Positions 8,614 to 16,632 of a DNA stretch of 64,000 nt are shown here, piece by piece. Made by a program: the position numbers and the translations under genes. Location: NCBI RefSeq assembly GCF_002258215.1, contig NZ_NEFY01000003.1, positions 310,001 through 374,000 on the forward strand, read 5' to 3'. Position 1 is the stretch's first letter, and each line of letters begins with the position of its first letter. The notes under the pieces were generated by a model, which worked only from the letters and a program-made list of their open reading frames with translations, did no database searches and was not told the DNA's origin. This DNA comes from Marinobacter vinifirmus (GTDB taxonomy: Bacteria > Pseudomonadota > Gammaproteobacteria > Pseudomonadales > Oleiphilaceae).

Positions 8614-10317
8614 TTAGTTCTCAGAGAGAATGCCCGACTTCTTTAGGCGATAGGCTAGTGCCGGGCGAGTAAGCCCGAGCAGTCTCGCAGCTTTTGATAC
8701 GTTCTGGTTGGCTTGTTCCATCGCTTGCTTCATTAACGTTTCTTCGACCTGGTCAAGGCTGATACCCTGTTCGATCACTTGGTCCGACCAGCTTCCGCCG
8801 CACCCACCGGGCTTGCCAGAACGCATGTTTCCGTCATCATCAATGTGTTCAACAGAATCCGGGCTGATTTGAGGGGGGCTCACGAATAGAGCGTCCTGAC
8901 TGATCGTCTCGTTGTTGTCCGTAAGTATCACGCCTCGCTCGATCACGTTTTCCAGTTCACGAATGTTGCCTGGCCACCGGTATTGCATGCATAGCTCCAG
9001 AGCCTTGTCTGAGAGTCCCAGTGTTCGTTTGTTGTATTGGGCGTGGAACTTTTCCAGGAAGTGACTGGCCAGGAGCGGCAAATCTTCCTGGCGATCTCGC
9101 AATGGTGGAATGTGTACGGGAAACACGTTCAGTCGATAAAACAGGTCTGCCCGAAATTTGCCGTCTTCAACCGCCTGTTCGAGACTCTCGTTGGTGGCTG
9201 CGATGACTCGGACGTTTACCTTCCGGGTGCGATTGTCGCCGACTCTTTCGAGTTCGCTTTCCTGAAGTACCCGAAGAAGCGTGGCTTGTGCCCGGGGGGT
9301 TAGCTCAATGACCTCGTCCAGAAAGATTGTGCCGCCATCCGCTCTTTCAAAGCGGCCCTCCCGGGACTGATTGGCGCCGGTGTATGCACCTTTCTCTACA
9401 CCGAACAGTTCAGCTTCGATCAGGTCTGGCGGAATGGCTGCACAGTTCACCGCGATGAAGGGGCCATCAGAGCGCTCGCTGCGCAGGTGAACGCTTTTTG
9501 CGATGACCTCCTTGCCAACCCCTGTCTCGCCAAGCAGTAACACTGAAACCTTTCCCTGCGCTGCCTTGTCGATCATTTTGCAGACTTTGTTGTACGAAGC
9601 AGACTGCCCTATACCGTAGTACTGGCCTTGTTGTCTCTGCAGCGTGCTGCGTAGGGAGTTCAACTGTTCCTGAAGGTCGTAGAGTTCTTCGATCATTGGG
9701 TCTGCTTTGAAGTAACGGGAGAACTCTTCCGCGTCGGGCCATTCTTCCGCGGGCTTTCCTTCTATCATGCAGGTTTCGTCACCGCAGCCGCGGCAGCTGA
9801 TTTCCCGGTAGATGATTTCCCTCCCCATAAATGAGGAAGTGTACGCGCAGGCATACCCCAGCAAGACCCAGCAGGCGGGCTCCTTCATTTGGCCGAGTTC
9901 GGTTTTGCAGATTTCAACTTCCCAGGAGTCGATCCACTCCAGCCGGCCATAGAAATCGCCCGTTTCCTGGTCAAGGTCAATCTCCAGGGGAACAACTTTC
10001 ACCATTCCTTTGAGGGAGTGGAGCTGGGGTCCTGCAAGAAAAATGTCCAGCTCGCTACAGTGAGGGCGCAGCTTGCGGGCAAGCTCTGCATCTTTGAGGC
10101 CGGACAGGTACCCCAGTCGCAAGAAAAAGCCCTTGGCTCTTTCTATGCCCATGCCATTGACAATTTCGCGACGGAAGGCCGCTAGTGATGTCAGGTTCAT
10201 CAGCAACATGCGTTGCTCGCCAAGCCAGATTTTGCCTTCCGCGCTGTGGAAATGAATCTGCTCCGTCAGATCCTTGAAGTCCGTGTAGTTCAGTTGTGGC
10301 TTATAACTGACAGCCAT
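8614..10317 (-). CDS. dmpR: DmpR/MopR-type sigma-54 activator, phenol sensor
   Basis: 567 residues in the classic three-domain layout. Residues ~1-190 are the XylR_N/V4R sensor domain, followed by a short linker helix (~205-230). The AAA+ domain (~235-465) has Walker A GETGVGKE (263-270), the sigma-54 loop GAYTGA (310-315), Walker B GGTIFLDE and the arginine-finger region FRADLFYRL. A Fis-type HTH lies at ~520-562 (VSKAARLLGLTRPALAYRL). Aligned to MopR with a fixed offset of six, the phenol contacts His106/Trp134 fall at His100/Trp128, and the zinc ligands Cys155/Glu178/Cys181/Cys189 fall at Cys149/Glu172/Cys175/Cys183, so all are conserved. The loop is GAYTGA rather than GAFTGA. It is divergent from the dmp operon, with a DmpR-like site (10376-10399) near its own promoter. 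Confidence 0.95.
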   Translation of the reverse strand: MAVSYKPQLNYTDFKDLTEQIHFHSAEGKIWLGEQRMLLMNLTSLAAFRREIVNGMGIERAKGFFLRLGYLSGLKDAELARKLRPHCSELDIFLAGPQLHSLKGMVKVVPLEIDLDQETGDFYGRLEWIDSWEVEICKTELGQMKEPACWVLLGYACAYTSSFMGREIIYREISCRGCGDETCMIEGKPAEEWPDAEEFSRYFKADPMIEELYDLQEQLNSLRSTLQRQQGQYYGIGQSASYNKVCKMIDKAAQGKVSVLLLGETGVGKEVIAKSVHLRSERSDGPFIAVNCAAIPPDLIEAELFGVEKGAYTGANQSREGRFERADGGTIFLDEVIELTPRAQATLLRVLQESELERVGDNRTRKVNVRVIAATNESLEQAVEDGKFRADLFYRLNVFPVHIPPLRDRQEDLPLLASHFLEKFHAQYNKRTLGLSDKALELCMQYRWPGNIRELENVIERGVILTDNNETISQDALFVSPPQISPDSVEHIDDDGNMRSGKPGGCGGSWSDQVIEQGISLDQVEETLMKQAMEQANQNVSKAARLLGLTRPALAYRLKKSGILSEN

Positions 10318-10375
10318 GGTCGGGGACCCCCGTTAATTATTGTGGGTGGGGAGCGGCTCTGGTGGAGCTCATTAA

Positions 10376-10399
10376 TTGATCATCTAGCACATGATCGAA
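10376..10399. promoter_or_regulatory. Third DmpR-like inverted repeat, near dmpR start
   Basis: TTGATCAT (10376-10383) and ATGATCGAA (10391-10399) form an imperfect inverted repeat made of the same half-sites as the enhancers. It lies 59-82 bases upstream of the dmpR start, where binding could autoregulate dmpR. That role is inferred. Confidence 0.5.
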
Positions 10400-10455
10400 G
10401 TCAAAAATCAACCAAATAGTAAAAATTGGCAGCTGAAATGGTAATTGGCGGCTAG

Positions 10456-10500
10456 TCGACCATTTGAGGAGGTGTCTCCTTTTATTGATCATTTGATGAA
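10456..10500 (+). promoter_or_regulatory. Paired DmpR enhancers (UAS) of the phenol operon
   Basis: TTGATCATTTGATGAA (10485-10500) matches TTGATCAATTGATCAA in 13 of 16 bases. TCGACCATTTGAGGA (10456-10470) matches the first 15 bases of that site in 12, exactly 29 bases further upstream. Centres lie about 155 and 184 bases before the expected transcript start, as in known DmpR/XylR promoters. I saw no clear IHF site between the enhancers and the promoter. Together with the promoter and the 10376-10399 repeat, this accounts for the 360-base gap 10318-10677. Confidence 0.75.
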
Positions 10501-10620
10501 AAATCGATGGTGGTTTGGGTGGCCTGATGTCCCTAGGTCTCAGCGTAGAAATTTTCTGTGAATAGAAAAGGTGTTTTGAATCAGTCTCCTGTGATTGTGT
10601 TTCCGCACAAAGACTAAAAG

Positions 10621-10636
10621 TGGCACAGGCGTTGCT
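10621..10636 (+). promoter_or_regulatory. Sigma-54 promoter of the dmp operon (Po-like)
   Basis: TGGCACAGGCGTTGCT has TGGCAC at 10621-10626 and TTGC at 10632-10635, with the required five-base spacer. The expected transcript start is near 10647, about 30 bases before dmpK. Confidence 0.93.
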
Positions 10637-10677
10637 CAATACTTGTCAGCCAACAAAAAACACAATCGGGGCTAACC

Positions 10678-10938
10678 ATGACTAACGCAACCAACGAAAA
10701 AACCTTTGACGAAATGACCCGCTATATCCGGGTCCGCAGCGAGCCTGGCGACAAATTCGTGGAATTTGACTTCGCCATCGGTTACCCGGAGCTGTTCGTT
10801 GAACTGGTGCTCCCCCGCGAAGCGTTCGAAATCTTTTGCAAGCACAACCATGTGGTCCACATGGACTCCGACATGATCCGCGAGATTGACGAAGACATGG
10901 TCAAGTGGCGGTTCGGGGAGCGCGGCCAGCGTTATTGA
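10678..10938 (+). CDS. dmpK: Phenol hydroxylase assembly protein DmpK
   Basis: 86 residues, first gene of the phenol operon. It matches the phenol-hydroxylase subunit K family in length and core (RYIRVRSEPGDKFVEFDFAIGYPELFVELVLPRE is the conserved region; key residues R19, E22, F30-D31, P38). In the Pseudomonas system DmpK is not needed for catalysis but helps to assemble the active diiron oxygenase, probably at the apo stage. The start follows CGGGG with suitable spacing. The next gene, dmpL, begins 55 bases later with its own GGAAAGG site. Acts in the cytoplasm. Confidence 0.92.
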   Translation: MTNATNEKTFDEMTRYIRVRSEPGDKFVEFDFAIGYPELFVELVLPREAFEIFCKHNHVVHMDSDMIREIDEDMVKWRFGERGQRY

Positions 10939-10993
10939 GCCAAACAAGCAACACCCACAATCTGATCCACAAAAACAAAACGGAAAGGTTGAT

Positions 10994-11995
10994 ATGAGTA
11001 TCGAAATCAAAACCACCTCGATGGAACCCATTCGTCACACCTACAGCCACATTGCGCGCCGATTTGGTGACAAGCCGGCGACTCGCTATCAGGAAGCGAG
11101 CTACGACCTGGAGGCGAAAACCAACTTCCACTATCGCCCCCAATGGGACTCCCGATACGAGCTCAATGATGATCGCCGTACCGCCATCCGCATGGACGAC
11201 TGGTACGCGGTGTCTGATCCCCGCCAGTACTACTACGGCGCCTACGTAGGCAACCGGGCCAAAATGCAGGAGTCCGCCGAGACCAGCTTTGGTTTTTGCG
11301 ACAAGCGCAACTTGTTGACGCGCCTGCCGGAAGAGACTCAGAAGCAGCTGCTGCGCCTGCTGGTGCCTCTTCGTCATGTTGAACTGGGCGCCAACATGAA
11401 CAACAGCAAGATCTCGGGTGACGCTGTAGCCACCACCGTTTCCCAGATGCACATCTACGCCGCGATGGATCGTCTGGGCATTGGTCAGTACCTGTCTCGC
11501 ATTGCTCTGTTGATTGACGGTAGTACCGGTAAGGCACTGGACGAGTCCAAAGGCTACTGGATGGATGACGAGCTGTGGCAGCCCATGCGCAAACTCGTGG
11601 AGGACACCCTGGTCGTTGATGACTGGTTCGAACTGACCCTGGTTCAGAACATTCTGTTGGATGGACTGATGTACACCCTGGTGTACCACAAAATGGATGC
11701 CTGGCTTGCGACTCAGGGTGCGGAAGACGTTTCCATGCTCACCGAGTTCATGCGCGACTGGTACAAAGAATCCCTTCGCTGGACCAACGCCATGATCAAA
11801 GCCGTCGCCGGTGAGAGCGAAGCCAATTGCGAACTGCTCCAGACGTGGATCGATCAGTGGGAGCCGCAGGTCTATAGCGCTCTCCAACCACTGGCAGAAG
11901 CCTCGGTGGGTATTGACGCTCTGGATGAAGCCCGGGCGGAGCTTTCTACCCGCCTGAAGAAATTCGGACTGCAGAGTAGGGGAGTCTCAGCATGA
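10994..11995 (+). CDS. dmpL: Phenol hydroxylase oxygenase beta subunit DmpL
   Basis: 333 residues, counted from the ATG that follows GGAAAGG (10982-10988). An in-frame extension reaching back to 10886 overlaps dmpK and lacks a ribosome site, so I rejected it. It is a ferritin-like, mostly helical protein that lacks the diiron ligand set and pairs with DmpN in an (LNO)2 oxygenase, homologous to the beta subunits of toluene and methane monooxygenases. Recognisable stretches include FGFCDKRNLLTRLP and QMHIYAAMDRLGIGQYLSR. Its TGA overlaps the ATG of dmpM (ATGA at 11992-11995), so translation is coupled. Confidence 0.95.
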   Translation: MSIEIKTTSMEPIRHTYSHIARRFGDKPATRYQEASYDLEAKTNFHYRPQWDSRYELNDDRRTAIRMDDWYAVSDPRQYYYGAYVGNRAKMQESAETSFGFCDKRNLLTRLPEETQKQLLRLLVPLRHVELGANMNNSKISGDAVATTVSQMHIYAAMDRLGIGQYLSRIALLIDGSTGKALDESKGYWMDDELWQPMRKLVEDTLVVDDWFELTLVQNILLDGLMYTLVYHKMDAWLATQGAEDVSMLTEFMRDWYKESLRWTNAMIKAVAGESEANCELLQTWIDQWEPQVYSALQPLAEASVGIDALDEARAELSTRLKKFGLQSRGVSA

Positions 11996-12261
11996 GCCAG
12001 TTGGTATTCATTGTATTTCAGGACAACGACGACTCTCGCTATCTCGCCGAAGCGGTTATGGACGATAACCCTCATGCGGAAATACAACACCAGCCTGCGA
12101 TGATCCGGATCCAGGCTGAGAAGCGCCTGGTGATGAATCGGGAAACGATGGAAGAAAAGCTGGGGCGCGATTGGGATGTTCAGGAGATGCTCGTAAATGT
12201 CATCAGCATCGGCGGCAATGTCGATGAGGACGATGACCATTTTATTCTTGAGTGGAAATAA
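11992..12261 (+). CDS. dmpM: Phenol hydroxylase effector protein DmpM
   Basis: 89 residues, the cofactorless MmoB/DmpM regulatory component. It binds the hydroxylase and promotes oxygen activation at the diiron centre. The conserved pattern is visible: FIVFQDNDDSRYLAEAV at the N-terminus, then RIQAEKRLVMNRETMEE and a C-terminal ISIGGNVDEDDDHFILEW. It overlaps dmpL by four bases and precedes dmpN by 14 bases, keeping the standard K-L-M-N-O-P order. Confidence 0.95.
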   Translation: MSQLVFIVFQDNDDSRYLAEAVMDDNPHAEIQHQPAMIRIQAEKRLVMNRETMEEKLGRDWDVQEMLVNVISIGGNVDEDDDHFILEWK

Positions 12262-12275
12262 TTGGGAGAATCATC

Positions 12276-13811
12276 ATGGCTGTTCAAAACAAGAAATTGA
12301 ATCTCAAAGACAAATACCAGTATCTGACCCGCGACATGGGTTGGGAGCCTACCTACCAGAAAAAAGAAGACATTTTTCCGCACGAGGACTTTGAAGGTAT
12401 CAAGATTACCGATTGGTCTCAGTGGGAAGACCCATTCCGTCTGACCATGGATTCGTACTGGAAGTATCAGGCGGAAAAAGAGAAGAAGCTGTACGCCATT
12501 TTTGATGCGTTTGCCCAGAATAATGGCCACCAGAACATTTCAGACGCTCGCTACGTCAACGCCCTGAAGCTGTTCCTCGGTGGCGTATCTCCGTTGGAAC
12601 ATGGGGCCTACCAGGGATATGCCAAGGCAGGTCGTCAGTTCAGTGGTACTGGTGCGCGGGTGGCTTGTCAGATGCAGTCGATTGACGAGTTGCGTCATTC
12701 GCAGACCCAGCAACACGCCATGAGTCATTACAACAAGCACTTTAACGGCCTGCATGATGCTGCGCACATGCACGACCGGGTGTGGTTCCTGTCGGTGCCC
12801 AAGTCGTTCTTTGACGATGCCCGCACCGCTGGTCCGTTCGAATTCCTGACCGCCATTTCGTTCTCGTTCGAGTATGTACTGACTAACCTCTTGTTCGTTC
12901 CGTTTATGTCGGGCGCCGCATACAACGGCGACATGGCCACCGTTACCTTCGGCTTCTCTGCCCAGTCAGACGAAGCACGCCACATGACCTTGGGCCTTGA
13001 GGTGATCAAGTTCATCCTGGAGCAGCACGAAGACAACGTGCCCATTGTTCAGCGCTGGATCGACAAGTGGTTCTGGCGCGGATTCCGCCTGCTCAGCCTG
13101 GTCAGCATGATGATGGACTACATGCTGCCGAACAAAGTCATGTCCTGGTCTGAGGCTTGGGAGGTGTACTACGAGCAGAACGGTGGCGCGCTGTTCAAAG
13201 ATCTTGAGCGTTATGGCATTCGTCCTCCCAAATATCAGGACGTGGCCAACGATGCCAAACATCACCTGAGCCACCAGCTGTGGACCACTTTCTACCAGTA
13301 TAGCCATGCCACCAACTTCCATACCTGGGTTCCAGAGAAGGAAGAAATGGACTGGATGTCTGAAAAGTACCCGGACACTTTCGACAAGTACTACCGTCCG
13401 CGCTACGAGTACCTGGCGAAAGAGGCCGCCGCTGGCCGTCGCTTCTACAACAACACCCTGCCGCAACTGTGCCAGGTGTGCCAGGTACCGAACCTGTTCA
13501 CCGAAATGGGCGCGCCCACCAAGTTGAGCCATCGTCAGTTGGTTCATGAAGGCGAGCGTTACCATTTCTGCTCCGAAGCCTGCTGCGACATCTTCAAGCA
13601 CGAGCCGGAAAAATACGTGCAGGCCTGGCTGCCGGTGCATCAGATCTATCAGGGTAACTGCGAAGGCGAAGATGTCGAGACCGTGGTGCAGAAGTACTAC
13701 CACATCAACATCGGCGAGGACAATTTCGAGTACCTCGGTTCGCCGGACCACAAGCGCTGGATGTCCATCAAGGGCGAAAAGCCTGCTGATGAGAACCAGG
13801 ACGCCGCCTGA
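12276..13811 (+). CDS. dmpN: Phenol hydroxylase diiron alpha subunit DmpN
   Basis: 511 residues. The start is the ATG after GGGAGAA (12264-12270). Diiron ligands of the bacterial multicomponent monooxygenase family are all present: Glu108 (PLEHG), Glu138 and His141 (DELRH), Glu199 (SFEY), Glu233 and His236 (DEARH). A C-terminal YHS-type domain (~385-480) has Cys pairs CQVC and CSEACC, as in other DmpN proteins. The enzyme hydroxylates phenol and methylphenols to catechols with O2 and electrons from DmpP. Sequence alone does not exclude benzene or toluene as further substrates. A hairpin follows in the gap before dmpO. Confidence 0.97.
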   Translation: MAVQNKKLNLKDKYQYLTRDMGWEPTYQKKEDIFPHEDFEGIKITDWSQWEDPFRLTMDSYWKYQAEKEKKLYAIFDAFAQNNGHQNISDARYVNALKLFLGGVSPLEHGAYQGYAKAGRQFSGTGARVACQMQSIDELRHSQTQQHAMSHYNKHFNGLHDAAHMHDRVWFLSVPKSFFDDARTAGPFEFLTAISFSFEYVLTNLLFVPFMSGAAYNGDMATVTFGFSAQSDEARHMTLGLEVIKFILEQHEDNVPIVQRWIDKWFWRGFRLLSLVSMMMDYMLPNKVMSWSEAWEVYYEQNGGALFKDLERYGIRPPKYQDVANDAKHHLSHQLWTTFYQYSHATNFHTWVPEKEEMDWMSEKYPDTFDKYYRPRYEYLAKEAAAGRRFYNNTLPQLCQVCQVPNLFTEMGAPTKLSHRQLVHEGERYHFCSEACCDIFKHEPEKYVQAWLPVHQIYQGNCEGEDVETVVQKYYHINIGEDNFEYLGSPDHKRWMSIKGEKPADENQDAA

Positions 13812-13826
13812 TACTGACCCGGGAGT

Positions 13827-13852
13827 CGCCCGGTAGCCACTGGCACCGGGCG
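13827..13852 (+). other. Hairpin between dmpN and dmpO
   Basis: CGCCCGGT (13827-13834) pairs with ACCGGGCG (13845-13852) across a 10-base loop. There is no T-run. It probably stabilises or marks processing of the transcript between the large subunit and the small O subunit. Confidence 0.45.
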
Positions 13853-13883
13853 AACCACCCACAAAAACAATAAGGTGACCATC

Positions 13884-14243
13884 ATGAGTGTAAACGCTTT
13901 ATACGACTACAAATTCGAGCCCAAAGACAAGGTCGAGAACTTTAACGGCATGCAGCTGTTGTATGTCTGCTGGCCTGATCACCTGATGTTCTGCGCGCCG
14001 TTTGCGTTGTTGGTTCAGCCGGACATGACCTTCCGTGCCCTGATTGAAGAAATTCTCAAGCCGGCAACTGCAGCGCACCCGGATTCTAGCAAGGCGGATT
14101 TCCTGAATGCCGAATGGCTGTTGAACGATGAGCCGTTTACCCCGGATGCGGATGCCAGCCTGATAGATAACGGCATTGATCACAAAAGCATGCTGACGGT
14201 CACAACACCTGACCTCAAAGGCATGGCTGGCGTCGGATACTGA
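13884..14243 (+). CDS. dmpO: Phenol hydroxylase gamma subunit DmpO
   Basis: 119 residues, the small third subunit of the (LNO)2 oxygenase. The start is the ATG after AAGGTGA (13872-13878); an upstream ATG at 13875 overlaps that site and is less likely. Typical segments are ALYDYKFEPKDKVENFNG, LLYVCWPDHLMFCAPFAL and DFLNAEWLLNDEPF. It ends 10 bases before dmpP. In homologues this subunit packs against the alpha subunit and is essential for activity. Confidence 0.94.
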   Translation: MSVNALYDYKFEPKDKVENFNGMQLLYVCWPDHLMFCAPFALLVQPDMTFRALIEEILKPATAAHPDSSKADFLNAEWLLNDEPFTPDADASLIDNGIDHKSMLTVTTPDLKGMAGVGY

Positions 14244-14253
14244 GGGTAGTGCT

Positions 14254-15315
14254 ATGAGCCATACCGTAACTATCGAACCCATTGGCGAGCAGATCGAAGT
14301 GGAGGAAGGCCAGACCATCCTCGCGGCGGCGCTCCGCCAGGGCGTCTGGTTGCCGTTTGCATGCGGTCACGGCACCTGTGCTACCTGCAAGGTGCAGGTG
14401 CTTGAGGGCGACGTCGAGATTGGCGACGCCTCACCGTTTGCCCTGATGGACGTGGAGCGAGGCGAAGGCAAGGTGCTGGCCTGCTGCGCCACAGTGGAAA
14501 GCGACGTGACCATCGAAGCCGATATCGATGTCGACCCGGACTTCGAGGGCTACCCGGTGGAGGATTACGTAGCGACAGTAACGGATATTGTTGACCTGTC
14601 GCCCACCATCAAGGGTCTGCACCTGAAACTGGACCGCCCGATGACCTTCCAGGCCGGCCAGTACATCAACATCGAAGTGCCCGGAGTTGAGGGTGCCCGC
14701 GCGTTCTCACTCGCTAACCCGCCAGGCAAGCCCGATGAAGTGGAGCTGCACATTCGCCTGGTTGAAGGGGGCGCTGCAACCACCTACATCCACGAGCAGC
14801 TGAAAGCAGGCGATGAACTGAACCTGTCCGGCCCCTATGGGCAGTTCTTTGTGCGCAGTTCTCAGCCTGGTGATCTGATCTTCATCGCGGGTGGTTCAGG
14901 GCTTTCCAGTCCGCAATCGATGATTCTCGACCTGCTGGAGCAGAACGACGAACGCAAGATCGTGTTGTTCCAGGGCGCCCGCAACCTCGCAGAGCTCTAC
15001 AACCGCGAACTGTTTGAAGCACTGGATCGTGACCACGACAACTTTACCTACGTGCCGGCCCTGAGCCAGGCCGAGGACGATGCCAACTGGCAGGGCTTCC
15101 GGGGTTATGTGCACGACGCCGCCAAGGAACACTTTGGCGGCCGGTTTTCCGGTAACAAGGCTTACCTGTGTGGCCCACCTCCGATGATCGATGCAGCGAT
15201 CACCGCCCTGATGCAAGGCCGGTTGTTCGAGCGGGACATCTTCATGGAGAAATTCCTGACAGCGGCCGACGGTGCGGAAGACACCCAGCGTTCAGCCCTG
15301 TTCAAGAAGATCTGA
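14254..15315 (+). CDS. dmpP: Phenol hydroxylase reductase DmpP (FAD, 2Fe-2S)
   Basis: 353 residues. The N-terminal plant-type ferredoxin domain has 2Fe-2S ligands Cys37, Cys42, Cys45 and Cys77 (CGHGTCATC ... CC). The ferredoxin-reductase part follows, with flavin-binding RAFSLANPP (~144-152), NAD-binding GGSGLSSPQSMI and a C-terminal LCGPPPMIDA. It passes electrons from NADH through FAD and the 2Fe-2S cluster to DmpN. It lies 12 bases before dmpQ. Length and domain order match the family exactly. Confidence 0.96.
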   Translation: MSHTVTIEPIGEQIEVEEGQTILAAALRQGVWLPFACGHGTCATCKVQVLEGDVEIGDASPFALMDVERGEGKVLACCATVESDVTIEADIDVDPDFEGYPVEDYVATVTDIVDLSPTIKGLHLKLDRPMTFQAGQYINIEVPGVEGARAFSLANPPGKPDEVELHIRLVEGGAATTYIHEQLKAGDELNLSGPYGQFFVRSSQPGDLIFIAGGSGLSSPQSMILDLLEQNDERKIVLFQGARNLAELYNRELFEALDRDHDNFTYVPALSQAEDDANWQGFRGYVHDAAKEHFGGRFSGNKAYLCGPPPMIDAAITALMQGRLFERDIFMEKFLTAADGAEDTQRSALFKKI

Positions 15316-15327
15316 CCGGGAGGCGGT

Positions 15328-15657
15328 ATGGCCGAGTTCCAGGTGTTCAACCGCACAACGGGTGACCACTTCATCTGCCAGGAAGGCCAGAGCGTGCTCA
15401 AGGCTATGGAACAGCTGGGTATGAAGTGCGTGCCCGTGGGCTGCCGGGGTGGTGGCTGCGGCTTTTGCAAGATCCGGGTTCTGGAGGGCGATTTCAAGTG
15501 CGGCAAGATGAGCAAGGTGCATGCCCCTCCAGAAGCCGTTGAAAAAGGGGAGGTCCTGGCTTGCCGGATCTACCCGCTGACCGACTTGACCATCGAGTGT
15601 GTGCTTCTGCCGGAGGCGGCACTTGCGAAGCAAACAACAACAAAAACGTTGAGGTAA
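15328..15657 (+). CDS. dmpQ: Chloroplast-type ferredoxin DmpQ (XylT-like)
   Basis: 109 residues. 2Fe-2S ligands are Cys39, Cys44, Cys47 and Cys79 (CRGGGCGFC ... LAC). Members of this family (XylT, DmpQ, NahT) reactivate catechol 2,3-dioxygenase by reducing its oxidised iron, and they are encoded directly before it, as here. The stop codon overlaps the ribosome site of dmpB (GAGG at 15651-15654). Confidence 0.93.
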   Translation: MAEFQVFNRTTGDHFICQEGQSVLKAMEQLGMKCVPVGCRGGGCGFCKIRVLEGDFKCGKMSKVHAPPEAVEKGEVLACRIYPLTDLTIECVLLPEAALAKQTTTKTLR

Positions 15658-15662
15658 CTGTC

Positions 15663-16586
15663 ATGAAAAAAGGTGTAATGCGTCCCGGCCACGTTCAGAT
15701 CCGGGTTCTCGATATGGGCGAAGCTGTCAAACACTACACAGACCTGTTGGGTTTGATCGAAACCGATCGTGACGACCAGGGGCGTGTTTATCTGAAGGCC
15801 TGGAGCGAAGTGGACAAATTCTCTGTGGTTCTGCGCGAAGCCGATGAGCCGGGCTGTGACTTTATGGGCTTCAAGGTGGTGGACGAAGCTGCCCTGAACC
15901 AGCTTGAAAAAGACCTTGTCGATTACGGTGTTGAGGTTGAGCAAGTACCGGCGGAAGAGTTGAAAGATTGCGGTCGCCGCGTTCGCTTCACTGTGCCCTC
16001 CGGTCATGCCTTTGAACTTTATGCTGATAAGAAATATACCGGAAAGTGGGGTGTGTCCAGCGTTAACCCGGAAGCCTGGCCTCGCGGCCTGCAGGGCATG
16101 AAGGCGGTGCGTTTTGATCATGTCTTGTTCTACGGCCCGGAATTGGCCGCCGTGTATGACATCTTCGTCAACGTGTTGGGCTTTTACTTGGCGGAGCAGG
16201 TTCTGGACCCCGAAGGCACTCGCGTAGCGCAGTTCCTGACCGTCTCCATGAAGGAACACGATGTGGCCTTCATACACCACGAAGAGAAAGGCAAGTTTCA
16301 TCACGCCTCCTTCTTCCTGGATACCTGGGAAGCGGTGCTGCGGTCTGCCGATCTGATCTCCATGACCGATACCTCTATCGACATCGGCCCGACCCGTCAC
16401 GGCCTGACCCACGGCCAGACCATCTATTTCTTTGACCCGTCTGGCAACCGTAACGAAGTGTTCTGTGGCGGTGACTATCACTATCCGGACCATAAACCCA
16501 TTACCTGGAAGGCGGAAGACCTCGGTAAGGCGATTTTCTACCACGATCGCGTGCTGAACGAACGCTTCCTGACCGTGTTGACCTGA
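15663..16586 (+). CDS. dmpB: Catechol 2,3-dioxygenase
   Basis: 307 residues from the ATG after GAGG; in-frame sequence further upstream lies inside dmpQ. It is a type I extradiol dioxygenase with two vicinal-oxygen-chelate domains. In XylE numbering every active-site residue falls at the same number: Fe(II) ligands His153, His214 and Glu265, and second-sphere His199, His246 and Tyr255. The enzyme cleaves catechol next to its hydroxyls to 2-hydroxymuconic semialdehyde. It follows its reactivating ferredoxin DmpQ and precedes dmpC by 46 bases. Confidence 0.97.
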   Translation: MKKGVMRPGHVQIRVLDMGEAVKHYTDLLGLIETDRDDQGRVYLKAWSEVDKFSVVLREADEPGCDFMGFKVVDEAALNQLEKDLVDYGVEVEQVPAEELKDCGRRVRFTVPSGHAFELYADKKYTGKWGVSSVNPEAWPRGLQGMKAVRFDHVLFYGPELAAVYDIFVNVLGFYLAEQVLDPEGTRVAQFLTVSMKEHDVAFIHHEEKGKFHHASFFLDTWEAVLRSADLISMTDTSIDIGPTRHGLTHGQTIYFFDPSGNRNEVFCGGDYHYPDHKPITWKAEDLGKAIFYHDRVLNERFLTVLT

Positions 16587-16632
16587 TTAGGAACAGGCCG
16601 AACGTGATTCAATTTAACAGGACTAGGCAGCC

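Noticed and set aside
10901..11887. A 328-codon open frame on the minus strand opposite dmpL
   Set aside because: Same low-complexity shadow type. DmpL is certain on the other strand by homology and operon order.
13841..13856. A TGGCAC start of a possible sigma-54 promoter before dmpO
   Set aside because: The -12 part reads GAAC instead of TTGC, so the element is incomplete. It lies in the loop and right arm of a hairpin within the operon.
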